A DNA stretch of 64,000 bases, taken from Intestinimonas butyriciproducens (GTDB lineage Bacteria; Bacillota; Clostridia; Oscillospirales; Oscillospiraceae). The first letter of the stretch is position 1. Each line of letters starts with the position of its first letter. Below the pieces are notes generated by a model that was not told the DNA's origin, ran no database searches, and saw only the letters and a list, made by a program, of their open reading frames with translations. Below, one piece after another: positions 17,336-25,583 of the stretch. The stretch spans positions 1,798,001-1,862,000 of the forward strand of contig NZ_CP011524.1 in the NCBI RefSeq assembly GCF_004154955.1. The letters are read 5' to 3'. The translations under genes were made by a program, and so were the position numbers.

Positions 17336-18235
17336 ATGTTGGATCGATTACTCAGGGGCGGACAAATCACCGCCCTGCTCGCTCTCGCTCTGCTCTCCAT
17401 CCTGCTCGTCAGCGGTTCCGCCACCACCCGAACCACTTTTGAGATTGTGGACGGCGAGGTGAGCTATTTGGTCACCGGCCACGCCGGTGAAGTGGACCGT
17501 GCGCTGGAGTATGCCGGTGTTTCTCTCTCCGGCACAGATCGCATAGCGATCTCTCAGGAAAATGACGTAGTGCGCGTCACCGTACAGCGCCCGGTGACTC
17601 ACTTCGAGCGGACGACCACCCGGATACTGCCCTTTGCCCAGCTCCGGGAAGAGGATCCGGAACTCCCCATCGGGGAAGAGCGCGTGGTCCAGAAGGGGGT
17701 CGATGGCTCTGTGGAACACACCGTCAAGGTCGTCACTGATCCGGACGGCACTGTTCACCGGTATGACTTGGGCGAGCACATAGCCCGGCTGCCTGTAGAT
17801 GAAATCGTGTCCTACGGCACAAAGGTGGATGCTGTGGCCGCCTCTTGGCTCAGCGTAAGTGACGACGTGCTTACCCATATCAATGTGCGGGAGGACGGGG
17901 GCGGCGTGCTCACTACCCTTTCCGGCGAGTCCCTCTCCTACTCCAGGGCGTTGGACTGCGTGGCCACCGCCTATACCACCGAGCGGCAGTCCTGGAAAAG
18001 AACCGCCACCGGCACCACCGCCCGCGTGGGCGCTATCGCCGTGGACCCCAAAGTGATTCCCTATGGCACCCGTATGTATATCGTCTCCTCCGATGGCTCT
18101 ATCACATACGGTGTGGCCACCGCTGAGGACTGCGGCGGCAGCATCAAGGGGAACCGTATCGACCTCTTTTTCGATACCTACTACGAATGTATTCAGTTCG
18201 GCGTACGGAGCTGCACCGTCTACATCCTTACGTAA
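17336..18235 (+). CDS. Secreted/anchored G5 and 3D domain protein (YabE-like)
   Basis: 299 residues. N-terminal membrane or signal segment (about 11-28), a DUF348-like module (about 35-90), a G5-type module (about 90-170), and a C-terminal 3D domain (about 210-299). The 3D aspartates are visible in VDPKVIPYGT, AEDCGGSIKG and RIDLFFDTY. Such proteins are peptidoglycan-acting, Rpf/YabE- or MltA-like enzymes at the cell surface. The proximity to rsmA, four genes downstream, recalls the Bacillus yabE-ksgA neighbourhood. Confidence 0.87.
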   Translation: MLDRLLRGGQITALLALALLSILLVSGSATTRTTFEIVDGEVSYLVTGHAGEVDRALEYAGVSLSGTDRIAISQENDVVRVTVQRPVTHFERTTTRILPFAQLREEDPELPIGEERVVQKGVDGSVEHTVKVVTDPDGTVHRYDLGEHIARLPVDEIVSYGTKVDAVAASWLSVSDDVLTHINVREDGGGVLTTLSGESLSYSRALDCVATAYTTERQSWKRTATGTTARVGAIAVDPKVIPYGTRMYIVSSDGSITYGVATAEDCGGSIKGNRIDLFFDTYYECIQFGVRSCTVYILT

Positions 18236-18240
18236 TCGAA

Positions 18241-18273
18241 GGAGCCGCTCCCAGTCGGGGTGGCTCCTCTTTA
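18241..18273 (+). terminator. Intrinsic terminator after the 3D-domain gene
   Basis: An 11-bp stem with G-T wobbles (18241-18251 with 18257-18267) followed by TCTTTATAT. Confidence 0.75.
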
Positions 18274-18375
18274 TATCTGATATCTGACCAGGTTGGGGTA
18301 TATATAACCGGTGAACGGCCACTGACCAAGTGTTTTAACAATTTTTGAATAACGTCTTAAATTGTCCTCGCATCG

Positions 18376-18404
18376 TTGACTTTCTCACAGGTGTATGGTA
18401 AAAT
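18376..18404 (+). promoter_or_regulatory. Sigma-A promoter of the degV gene
   Basis: TTGACT (18376-18381), a 17-base spacer, TAAAAT (18399-18404), 35 bases before the degV start. Confidence 0.82.
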
Positions 18405-18438
18405 CTAATTTGTAAAATCATATTAGGGGATAATTTGT

Positions 18439-19275
18439 ATGAGTTTTAAAGTGATTGTGGATAGCTGCTGCGATCTGACACCCTCCCTGCTCCGGGAAGA
18501 GGATTTTCTCAGTGTACCGCTTACCATTCGCGTTGGGGACCATGTAGTCGTGGACGATGCGAGCTTCGATCAAGCGGACCTGCTCTGGAGGATGAAGGAG
18601 TGCGAGACTGCGCCTCAAACCTCCTGTCCCGCTCCCGCTCAATATCTGGATGCTTTCGCCTGCGGGGCCGACGATCTGTATGTGATCACGCTCTCAGCTC
18701 TTCTTTCCGGCTCTCACAACAGCGCGCAGCAGGCCCGCCAGCTCTGGCTGGAGGAGCACCCTCAGGCTCGTGTCCACATTTTTAACTCCTGCTCCGCCTC
18801 TGCGGGCGAGGTGCTTCTGGCGCTGAAGGTCAGAGAGCTGGCCGCCAAAGGACTCCCCTTTCAGACCGTCGTAAGCGAGGCCACCGCTTTTTGTACGGAA
18901 ATGACCACTATGTTTGTGCTGGAATCGTTGGACAACCTGCGTAAAAATGGGCGTTTGACCGGTCTCCAATCCGTGGTCACCGGTGCCCTGCGTATCAAAC
19001 TTCTTATGGGCGCAACGCCTGAAGGTGAGATCTATAAACGTGGGCAGGCTATGAGTGTAAAACAGGCCCTGTCCAAAATGGTGGAGATCATGTCCAAGGA
19101 TGCAGCGCACGCCGGAAAGCTTTTGGCCATTGCCCACTGTAATTGTCTGGAACGCGCCTTTCAGCTCAAGGAGATGGTGCGCAAGTCCTGTCATTTCTCC
19201 GACATCCTCATCACCGAGACTGGAGGAATCAGTACGGTTTATGCAAATGACGGCGGCATTGTTGTGGCCTATTGA
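18439..19275 (+). CDS. DegV family fatty-acid-binding protein
   Basis: 278 residues, normal length. The N-terminus FKVIVDSCCDLTPSLL matches the family start (IVTDSTxDLP), and the ITLSALLSGSHNSAQQA and MFVLESLDNLRKNGRL blocks are typical. DegV/FakB proteins hold a fatty acid for phosphorylation by FakA in phospholipid synthesis. That role is family knowledge, and no fakA is in the window. It is monocistronic between its own promoter and terminator. Confidence 0.94.
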   Translation: MSFKVIVDSCCDLTPSLLREEDFLSVPLTIRVGDHVVVDDASFDQADLLWRMKECETAPQTSCPAPAQYLDAFACGADDLYVITLSALLSGSHNSAQQARQLWLEEHPQARVHIFNSCSASAGEVLLALKVRELAAKGLPFQTVVSEATAFCTEMTTMFVLESLDNLRKNGRLTGLQSVVTGALRIKLLMGATPEGEIYKRGQAMSVKQALSKMVEIMSKDAAHAGKLLAIAHCNCLERAFQLKEMVRKSCHFSDILITETGGISTVYANDGGIVVAY

Positions 19276-19295
19276 TCCTTTTTCTTTTATAGGCG

Positions 19296-19330
19296 CCCGG
19301 CGGTTTTCTCCGCCGGGCCGCTTGTTATTT
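19296..19330 (+). terminator. Terminator after degV
   Basis: An 8-bp GC stem (19296-19303 with 19310-19317) followed by CCGCTTGTTATTTT. The next promoter overlaps its tail. Confidence 0.7.
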
Positions 19331-19350
19331 TATCGCCGGAGTGGTATAAT
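19322..19350 (+). promoter_or_regulatory. Sigma-A promoter of the GNAT-WYL pair
   Basis: TTGTTA (19322-19327), a 17-base spacer, perfect TATAAT (19345-19350), 31 bases upstream of the GNAT start. Confidence 0.75.
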
Positions 19351-19380
19351 GCCGAAAACCATCGTAGGGAGATGTGCTTT

Positions 19381-19902
19381 ATGGAGTATATCATCCGCCC
19401 CATCAGGCTACAGGACGCGGAGGGGATCGCCGCCCTGAGACGGATGCCCGGTGTAATGGAAAACACGCTGGGGCTGCCCTCCTGCCGGGTCGCAGACAGC
19501 CGGGCTTTCATTGAAGGCCTGGGCCCCAACGACCACAATTTTGTAGCCGCAGCAGAGGATGAAACCGTAATCGGTGCGGCCGGACTCTGTGTCTGCTCCA
19601 ACCCGCGTATGCGGCACGTAGGCAGCGTGGGGATCTTTGTGCATACCGACTGGCAGGGACGCGGTGTAGGGACCGCCTTGATGGAGACGCTGCTGGATCT
19701 AGCCGACAATTGGCTGATGCTGCTCCGGGTAGAGTTGGAGGTGTATGCCGATAACGAGCGCGCTATCGCCCTGTATGAAAAGATGGGGTTCCAGCGGGAG
19801 GGGCTGCGGCGGATGGCTACCGTCCGCCGCGGCAGGTACATCGACGAGTATTCCATGGCTCGCCTCCGGCCAGGTGCCTGGGAAACAGAAGCATGTCGGT
19901 AA
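19381..19902 (+). CDS. GNAT family N-acetyltransferase
   Basis: 173 residues. The acetyl-CoA loop is V-H-T-D-W-Q-G-R-G-V-G-T-A-L (about residues 88-101), followed by LRVELEVYADNERAIALYEKMGF, which is typical of ribosomal-protein or amino-acid acetyltransferases of the RimJ/RimL or YhhY kind. The substrate cannot be deduced. The start at 19381 is preferred over an ATG nine bases earlier because GGGAG then sits at a usable distance. It overlaps the WYL regulator by 10 bases. Confidence 0.88.
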   Translation: MEYIIRPIRLQDAEGIAALRRMPGVMENTLGLPSCRVADSRAFIEGLGPNDHNFVAAAEDETVIGAAGLCVCSNPRMRHVGSVGIFVHTDWQGRGVGTALMETLLDLADNWLMLLRVELEVYADNERAIALYEKMGFQREGLRRMATVRRGRYIDEYSMARLRPGAWETEACR

Positions 19903-21128
19903 GCCGTCTTTTCGAAATCGTCTATCTGCTGCTGGAGAAAAAGCAGATCACCGCCCGAGCGCTGGCGGAACGATTTGAGGTATCCGTGCGTACCATCTAC
20001 CGAGATGTGGACGCCCTCTCTGCCGCCGGCATTCCCATCTACGCCTCACAAGGGCGGGGCGGCGGCATCTCCCTGACGGACCGCTTCGTACTTGATCGAG
20101 CCGCGCTCTCCCCTGAGGAGCAGGCCAGAGTCCTCACCGCACTGAAAAGCCTTCCGGGCGGGGACTCACCGGAGAGCCGCGCCACCCTGACCAAGCTCTC
20201 AGGTCTTTTCGGCCGCAGGGAGCCGGATTGGCTCCAGGTAGACCTCACCCCCTGGGGAGCCTCCGGCGGTGGAGCGCGCCGCTTTGACGAGTTGAAGAGA
20301 GCGATCCTGGAGCGTCGCGTCACCACCTTCTCCTATGCAGCTTCCTATGGAGGTGCCTCCGTACGCCGCATTCTCCCTGCCCGGCTGGTCTTTAAGGGGC
20401 GGGCCTGGTATCTGCAGGGCTTCTGCCTTGACAACAGGGATTACCGCACCTTCCGCCTCAGCCGCATTTTGGAGCTTACTGTGACAGAGGAACGGTTCGA
20501 CCTCTCTCTGTCTCCACCGGCAATCGAGGCCGCCCCCTTGTCTTCCTCCCGCTGCACCCCGCTGCGGCTGCGCTTTTCTCCTCTTGTGGCCTATCGGGTC
20601 TATGATGAGTTTGATCTCTCCTGTGTAAAACGGGAAAAGGACGGATCCCTGCTGGTAGCGATAGACTTTCCCGAGGATGGCTGGCTCTACGGATACCTGC
20701 TCTCTTTCGGCACCTGTCTGGAGATCCTCTCCCCCGACCAGGTCCGGCTTCAGGTGGGCCTGCTGGGGCGTCAGATCTGGAAAAACTGCGAAAAACCTGA
20801 CATAAGATGTCGGGTTTTTCGGGCTACAATGGAATCACCCAAACAAAAGGAGGATTCCACGATGGAACGAAAATTCTGCCAGTCCTGCGGTATGCCCCTC
20901 GATGATCCGGCCTTTTTCGGTACAGAAGCCGACGGCAGCGAAAGTCGCCATTATTGCAAATACTGTTACCAAGGTGGCGCTTTTACCGCGGATATGACGA
21001 TGGATCAAATGATCGATTTTTGTGCCCCCATTCTGTCACGGGAACATCCCGGCATGAGTGAGGAGCAGGCAAAGGCGCAGATGCGAGGGTTCTTTCCCAA
21101 ACTCCTGCGCTGGAAGGACCAGCCTTGA
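19893..21128 (+). CDS. WYL-domain transcriptional regulator, in frame with a C-terminal zinc-ribbon protein
   Basis: 411 residues if read as one. An N-terminal winged HTH (LFEIVYLLLEKKQITARALAERF, residues 5-60) and a WYL domain (about 130-300; VFKGRAWYLQGFCLDNRDYR) form a YafY-type regulator. Residues 324-411 are a separate small domain with CQSCGMPLDD and HYCKYCYQGG, a four-cysteine zinc ribbon. Between them lie a terminator-shaped hairpin (20791-20819), a good ribosome site (AAAGGAGGATTCCACG) and an ATG at 20862. The zinc ribbon (88 residues, 20862-21128) is therefore probably also, or only, made from its own start. This may be a lost stop codon or a genuine fusion. Confidence 0.82.
   Translation: MSVSRLFEIVYLLLEKKQITARALAERFEVSVRTIYRDVDALSAAGIPIYASQGRGGGISLTDRFVLDRAALSPEEQARVLTALKSLPGGDSPESRATLTKLSGLFGRREPDWLQVDLTPWGASGGGARRFDELKRAILERRVTTFSYAASYGGASVRRILPARLVFKGRAWYLQGFCLDNRDYRTFRLSRILELTVTEERFDLSLSPPAIEAAPLSSSRCTPLRLRFSPLVAYRVYDEFDLSCVKREKDGSLLVAIDFPEDGWLYGYLLSFGTCLEILSPDQVRLQVGLLGRQIWKNCEKPDIRCRVFRATMESPKQKEDSTMERKFCQSCGMPLDDPAFFGTEADGSESRHYCKYCYQGGAFTADMTMDQMIDFCAPILSREHPGMSEEQAKAQMRGFFPKLLRWKDQP
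20791..20819 (+). terminator. Terminator-shaped hairpin inside an open reading frame
   Basis: 13-nt arms (20791-20803 with 20807-20819), a 3-nt AAG loop and a terminal T-run, with one G-T wobble. It has intrinsic-terminator form yet is read through in frame by the WYL/zinc-ribbon frame. Confidence 0.75.
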
Positions 21129-21135
21129 CTGATCA

Positions 21136-21173
21136 GGCTCGGAGGGTGCTTTACACGCTCCGGGCCATTTTTT
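21136..21173 (+). terminator. Terminator after the zinc-ribbon coding region
   Basis: 9-bp stem (21136-21144 with 21158-21166), then ATTTTTTC. Confidence 0.8.
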
Positions 21174-21228
21174 CTTTTCTTCACTCTGTATCTCGGAATA
21201 AAGAATGTGCCGTCTCGGGCCGTCCGAG

Positions 21229-21257
21229 GTGACAATCTGCCGGAAAGCTGATATACT
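21229..21257 (+). promoter_or_regulatory. Sigma-A promoter of rsmA
   Basis: GTGACA (21229-21234), a 17-base spacer, TATACT (21252-21257), 32 bases before the rsmA start. Confidence 0.72.
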
Positions 21258-21289
21258 ATCCACAAATAAACTGTTTAGGAGTATTTGTT

Positions 21290-22144
21290 ATGGACCTCTG
21301 CGACCTCAACACCATTCGTCTCCTGCTCGGCCGACACGGCTTCCGTTTCTCCAGATCTATGGGGCAGAATTTTCTGATCGAGGGCTGGGTGCCCGACGGC
21401 TTGGTGGAGGGGGCTGGCGTATCCCTCCAAAACGGTGTGCTGGAAATCGGCCCCGGCATCGGCCCCCTCACAATGCGCCTCTCCAATGCCGCGACTAAAG
21501 TGGTGGCGGTGGAGCTGGACCGCTCTCTCCTGCCCGTGCTCGCCGAAACTCTGGCAGGGCGGAACAATGTGGAGATCATCCCCGGCGATATTTTGAAATT
21601 GGATATTGGCGCCTTGGTGGATGAAAAATTTTCCGGTCTTACTCCTATGGCGTGTGCCAATTTGCCCTATAACATCACCACTCCTGTCCTCTCCGCCCTG
21701 ATTGACTCCAGGCGCTTTGCCCAAATCGCAGTTATGATCCAGAGAGAGGTGGCTCTGCGCATCTGTGCCGCGCCGGGCACTGCCGAATATGGTGCGTTCT
21801 CTATCTACTGTCAGTACCATACCGCGCCGGAGCTTTTGTTTGATGTCGGTCGGGAGTGCTTCGTCCCCGCTCCCAAGGTGACCTCATCCGTTGTGCGTAT
21901 GACACCCCGGCATATGCCCCCTATAACGGTACAGGACGAAAAGCGTTTTTTCCGTCTGGTCAAGGCGGCCTTCGGTCAGCGCCGGAAAACGCTCCTCAAC
22001 GCCCTCACCGCAGGATTGGACGGTGTGGAGCGAGACTCCATCCGTGCCGCCATTCTCAGTTGTGGTCTGCCCGAGGATATACGGGGAGAGCGCCTCGGTA
22101 TCCCTGAATTTGCCGCTTTGACCGCTGCTCTGGGTAATTTTTAA
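21290..22144 (+). CDS. rsmA: 16S rRNA (A1518/A1519-N6)-dimethyltransferase
   Basis: 284 residues, normal for KsgA/RsmA. SAM-binding VLEIGPGIGPLT, acidic VAVELDRSL, GDILKLD and the catalytic NLPYNITTP are all present, followed by AYGAFSIYCQY-like and FVPAPKVTSSVV blocks. It dimethylates two adjacent adenines near the 3' end of 16S rRNA; its loss gives kasugamycin resistance. The ribosome site TTAGGAG is close to the ATG. Confidence 0.96.
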   Translation: MDLCDLNTIRLLLGRHGFRFSRSMGQNFLIEGWVPDGLVEGAGVSLQNGVLEIGPGIGPLTMRLSNAATKVVAVELDRSLLPVLAETLAGRNNVEIIPGDILKLDIGALVDEKFSGLTPMACANLPYNITTPVLSALIDSRRFAQIAVMIQREVALRICAAPGTAEYGAFSIYCQYHTAPELLFDVGRECFVPAPKVTSSVVRMTPRHMPPITVQDEKRFFRLVKAAFGQRRKTLLNALTAGLDGVERDSIRAAILSCGLPEDIRGERLGIPEFAALTAALGNF

Positions 22145-22178
22145 TCCTATTTCAATGAAAATCCCCCGATTTCCCTAT

Positions 22179-22204
22179 AGAATGGTTTTAAAATCATTCT
22201 TTTC
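22179..22204 (+). terminator. Terminator-like hairpin after rsmA
   Basis: 11-bp AT-rich stem (22179-22189 with 22190-22200; the innermost bases must form the loop) followed by TTTTC, just before the lipase ribosome site. Confidence 0.5.
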
Positions 22205-22221
22205 TGAAAGGTCGTGCTCCC

Positions 22222-23553
22222 ATGCTCTTCCTCTTGCGGCTCTTGACCACGGCACTTCTCCTGCTGTTGTGCAGCGCACCTCTTTTTTCATGGCTTTCTG
22301 CACCGGCTCTCGTGGCTCTGACCGTCTTTTTTCTGCTCTTCAATCTCAGGCCCAGCTGGGAACGCCGCCCTGGTATCCCGCGGCGTTTGAAGATCATGAT
22401 GGGAGGTTATGAGCTCTTCATGACTTCCGCCTGGCTGAGTGTGGCCATTCTGGGACTTTACCTGGTCTATCTTCCCCATATCATCTCTACCACAGGCGTG
22501 AGCGCGCCGCGTGCCCTTTGGAGCATTGCCCTTACGCTGCTCCTCCTCTTTCTTCTTCTGGCCAACGGCTTTTTCCGCATCGTCTTCACCTCCACTCGGC
22601 TGCGGCTGGCGCTGCGTGTCCTGCTCATCTGTCTGTGGTGGTGCCCGGTGGTCAACTTTTTTCTCCTTTGGAGGTCCTGCGCTCTGGTGAAGGCAGAGTA
22701 CCGTTTCGACCTTGCCAAGCAAGAGTGCAATGCGCTACGGAAAGAAAATGAGGTCTGCGCCACCCGCTATCCCATTCTGTTGGTCCACGGTATTTTCTTT
22801 CGGGACTGGCAGCTCATCAACTATTGGGGGCGAATCCCAAAAGAACTCACCCGCAACGGCGCCGTCCTCTATTACGGCGAACAGCAGTCCTCCGCTGCGG
22901 TGGCGGAAAGCGCCGCCGAGCTTCGAGACCAGATTCAAAAAATAATCGCCGAGACCGGCTGCGGCAAGGTAAATATCATCGCCCACTCCAAGGGAGGTCT
23001 CGATTCCCGTTACGCCATTTCCCATTTGGGCATGGACCGATATGTAGCCTCCCTCACCACCATCAATACCCCGCATCGGGGCTGTGTCTTTGCCCAGGAA
23101 CTGATGGATCGCCTCCCCGCCTCTCTGGTCCGCTGGATCGGCATACGCTATAACGCCATCTTTCAGAAGCTGGGGGACCTCAGCCCCAATTTCATTGCCG
23201 GCGTCACCGATCTGCGTGCAGACGCCTGTGCCCGCTTCAATGAGGACACGCCGGACCGTCCCGGCATCCTCTACCAGAGCGTTATGTCCACTATGAGGAA
23301 AGCGGGCAGTGCCCCCTTCCCCCTCAACCTTACTTATCCTCTGGTAAAAAAGTATGACAGGGAGGCCAATGATGGTCTGGTGACCCTTTCCTCGGCAAAG
23401 TGGGGGGATTTTCTGGGCAATCAGACCGTCTCCGGCAGGCGAGGCATTTCTCACGGCGATATTATCGACCTGATGCGCGAGGATATCGATGGTTTTGATG
23501 TGCGGGAGTTCTATGTTTCCCTGGTGAAGGATCTGAAAGACAGAGGGTATTGA
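22222..23553 (+). CDS. Membrane-anchored alpha/beta-hydrolase, triacylglycerol-lipase-like
   Basis: 443 residues. The N-terminal third has four or five hydrophobic membrane segments (about 2-40, 68-90, 100-125, 130-152). The cytoplasmic or periplasmic remainder is an alpha/beta hydrolase: PILLVHGIFFRDW (oxyanion region), nucleophile elbow IIAHSKGGLDSR with the serine in AHSKGG, TTINTPHRG, and a late acidic EANDGLVTLSSAKWG plus HGDI histidine block. The lipase fold is clear; the substrate is unknown. The membrane N-terminus is unusual for secreted lipases. Ribosome site GAAAGG. Confidence 0.8.
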   Translation: MLFLLRLLTTALLLLLCSAPLFSWLSAPALVALTVFFLLFNLRPSWERRPGIPRRLKIMMGGYELFMTSAWLSVAILGLYLVYLPHIISTTGVSAPRALWSIALTLLLLFLLLANGFFRIVFTSTRLRLALRVLLICLWWCPVVNFFLLWRSCALVKAEYRFDLAKQECNALRKENEVCATRYPILLVHGIFFRDWQLINYWGRIPKELTRNGAVLYYGEQQSSAAVAESAAELRDQIQKIIAETGCGKVNIIAHSKGGLDSRYAISHLGMDRYVASLTTINTPHRGCVFAQELMDRLPASLVRWIGIRYNAIFQKLGDLSPNFIAGVTDLRADACARFNEDTPDRPGILYQSVMSTMRKAGSAPFPLNLTYPLVKKYDREANDGLVTLSSAKWGDFLGNQTVSGRRGISHGDIIDLMREDIDGFDVREFYVSLVKDLKDRGY

Positions 23554-23567
23554 CGCCTCTTTCTCGG

Positions 23568-23599
23568 GCCTGGGTCAATGATTTGACCCAGGCTCTTTT
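23568..23599 (+). terminator. Terminator after the lipase gene
   Basis: Perfect 11-bp stem (23568-23578 with 23583-23593), 4-nt loop, then TCTTTTTC. Confidence 0.92.
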
Positions 23600-23604
23600 T
23601 CTTC

Positions 23605-23634
23605 TTGACATTATAAATATTAAAACGTTATAAT
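23605..23634 (+). promoter_or_regulatory. Sigma-A promoter and long leader of the ArsR-MFS operon
   Basis: TTGACA (23605-23610), an 18-base spacer, perfect TATAAT (23629-23634). The leader to 23780 is about 140 bases and GC-rich with several possible short pairings. No known riboswitch was recognised in it. Confidence 0.85.
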
Positions 23635-23780
23635 TTTTGTAATGAATAAGGCTTCTTTCATAATCGGCAACCTGCCTGGCGGTCGGAGATTTCGGTCCCT
23701 GGAAAGCCGCTCGGGGAGTACAGAGCCCGGCGTTTGGGTGGGTCAACGACTTTCAAACACGCCCCGGAGGTGGGAGCATT

Positions 23781-24344
23781 ATGAATCATCCGGTAATCGA
23801 ACTGAACACAATGCAGGAGCTAAAGGTCTATATGAGTCCGGTCCGCCAGCAGCTGCTGCGTATCCTGGAGCTCTCCGGCAGACCTATGACGCCCAAATCC
23901 CTGTCCCTGCGCCTTGGTGTCTCACCTTCCTCCGTCCAGCATCATCTCAAGCAACTCCTTCCGCTAGGCGTGGTCAAGGTGGACCATCAGGAGCGTATTA
24001 ACGGTATTGTCGCAACCTATTACGCCTGCACCGGGGCCACCGTTTGTATCGGCGCCACTCGGGCAGATCTGCGCAATGACAGAGAAGCTTTGGCTTTTCA
24101 GGTGGTCCAAACCGCTGTTCAGGGCTATTTTGAGACCATGCACCGCCTTGGCCCCACCATGCCGGAGGAAGGGGGAGACGCCATGGCCGGCGTTCTCCAT
24201 CTAACGGAAGCGGATTGGCTTGCCTTTCGCACCCAGGTGAAGGCTTTTTTTGATGCCCATAGTCTGCCTGGCCCAGATACCAGCCCCTGGGAATTCGCAC
24301 TGCTGGCCTATGACGCTTCTGAATCCTCCGAGGTGTCCCCATGA
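23781..24344 (+). CDS. ArsR-like winged-helix transcriptional regulator
   Basis: 187 residues. Winged-helix domain at about 12-85 (MSPVRQQLLRILELSGRPMT, then LGVSPSSVQHHLKQL as recognition helix). The C-terminal half is helical and probably senses a ligand or dimerises. Its stop overlaps the start of the MFS gene (ATGA), so it most likely regulates its own operon and the efflux partner. No metal-binding cysteine box is seen. Confidence 0.85.
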   Translation: MNHPVIELNTMQELKVYMSPVRQQLLRILELSGRPMTPKSLSLRLGVSPSSVQHHLKQLLPLGVVKVDHQERINGIVATYYACTGATVCIGATRADLRNDREALAFQVVQTAVQGYFETMHRLGPTMPEEGGDAMAGVLHLTEADWLAFRTQVKAFFDAHSLPGPDTSPWEFALLAYDASESSEVSP

Positions 24345-25537
24345 GCCCCCTTCACAGCGGCATCCTCCTGCTGAGCTATTTCAGCACCGGAATCATTATG
24401 CCTGTGCTGAGCTTACTTCTGCTGTCCAGGGGCTGTACCATGCAGACGCTGCCTCTGATGCTGGGGCTTTACTCTCTCACCGCCCTGTTTCTTGAGGTCC
24501 CCAGCGGTGTTTTCGCCGACTGGCGGGGCCGGAAGCCGACCTGCCTGCTCTCCGTGGCCCTGGTCATGGCCGCATTCATGCTGCTTCTCTCAGCGGGAAG
24601 TCTGCCTCTGGTTGCCGCAGCCATGGTACTTTGGGGGGCAAGCCGCGCCTTTTCCTCTGGCAGTCTGGACGCGCTTATCATCGACGCCTGTTTGGAGGAA
24701 AAGGGGGCGGAGCGCTTGGCCCCGATAACTGCCCAGCTCACTGTACTCCGGAGCGCCGGGATCGCGTTGGGCGCCCTGGTCGGCGGTCTTTTGCCGGCTG
24801 TGAGAGGTTATGCGCTCCACCTGCTCCTGCGGCTGGCACTGCTGATCTGCGAAGGCCTGCTGTGCACCCTTTTTCTCCACGAGCCTCCCCGGGAGGGCAC
24901 ACGCTCCCGTCTGTGCGACCAGCTCTCCGCGAGCGCCGCGCTCCTTCGGGGCAACCGCCCTTTCTGGGCCCTGGCCCTCTGCATGGCCGTTTTGGCCGGA
25001 AGCCAAGGTGTGGTAGATGTGTATTGGCAGCCCGCCTTCCAGTCCATGCTCCCTTTCAGGAGCGGCGTATGGCTGGGATTGCTGTGTGTGGGAAGCTATT
25101 TGCTGCTCACTGTGGGAGGGCTCGCCTCCGGTCGGATCTCTTTCTCCTCGGAGCGCAGCCGCTGGAGAGGCTACTTTTTCCTTCAGTCTCTGTTGGGACT
25201 GGCCCTCCTCCTTCTCTCGCGTCAGTTCTCCCCTCTGCGTTTTGCGGGCGCCTATCTTCTCTTTTACACTGTGCTCAGCGTCAGCAACATTCAGGAACAG
25301 ACCCTTCTCAATGGCCTCAGCGACAGTTCAAATCGGGCGACGGTCCTGAGCCTTGCTTCTCTGGCCTGCCAACTGGGGAACTTGGCCCTCCATGCCGCCA
25401 GCGGTGCGCTGGTCCTCCCCCTGGGGGCCAGCGGCCTTTGGGGACTCTCCGGCCTCCTTCTCCTGCTTGTCTGCGGGGGCTCCGCACTGCTTTACCGCAG
25501 CGGCAGGCGGTGGTCCTCCTCTGATACTCTACTGTAA
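24341..25537 (+). CDS. Major facilitator superfamily transporter
   Basis: 398 residues with about 12 hydrophobic segments. The MFS loop motif between segments 2 and 3 reads GVFADWRGRKPT (about residues 56-67). A second charged loop, EEKGAERLAPITAQLTVLRS, follows segment 4. Probably a drug or metabolite exporter controlled by the adjacent regulator; the substrate is unknown. Confidence 0.88.
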   Translation: MSPLHSGILLLSYFSTGIIMPVLSLLLLSRGCTMQTLPLMLGLYSLTALFLEVPSGVFADWRGRKPTCLLSVALVMAAFMLLLSAGSLPLVAAAMVLWGASRAFSSGSLDALIIDACLEEKGAERLAPITAQLTVLRSAGIALGALVGGLLPAVRGYALHLLLRLALLICEGLLCTLFLHEPPREGTRSRLCDQLSASAALLRGNRPFWALALCMAVLAGSQGVVDVYWQPAFQSMLPFRSGVWLGLLCVGSYLLLTVGGLASGRISFSSERSRWRGYFFLQSLLGLALLLLSRQFSPLRFAGAYLLFYTVLSVSNIQEQTLLNGLSDSSNRATVLSLASLACQLGNLALHAASGALVLPLGASGLWGLSGLLLLLVCGGSALLYRSGRRWSSSDTLL

Positions 25538-25544
25538 TCGCCTG

Positions 25545-25580
25545 TACAAAGCCCCTCTCCGGCCGGAGAGGGGCTTTGTA
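25545..25580. terminator. Bidirectional terminator between convergent genes
   Basis: Perfect 16-bp stem (25545-25560 with 25565-25580), 4-nt loop. It ends the MFS transcript on the plus strand and the AraC-type gene on the minus strand. Confidence 0.9.
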
Positions 25581-25583
25581 TTT

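Noticed and set aside
23635-23780. Known riboswitch in the long leader of the ArsR-MFS operon
   Set aside because: It has GC-rich possible pairings but no recognised consensus and no terminator or ribosome-site switch that I could draw.
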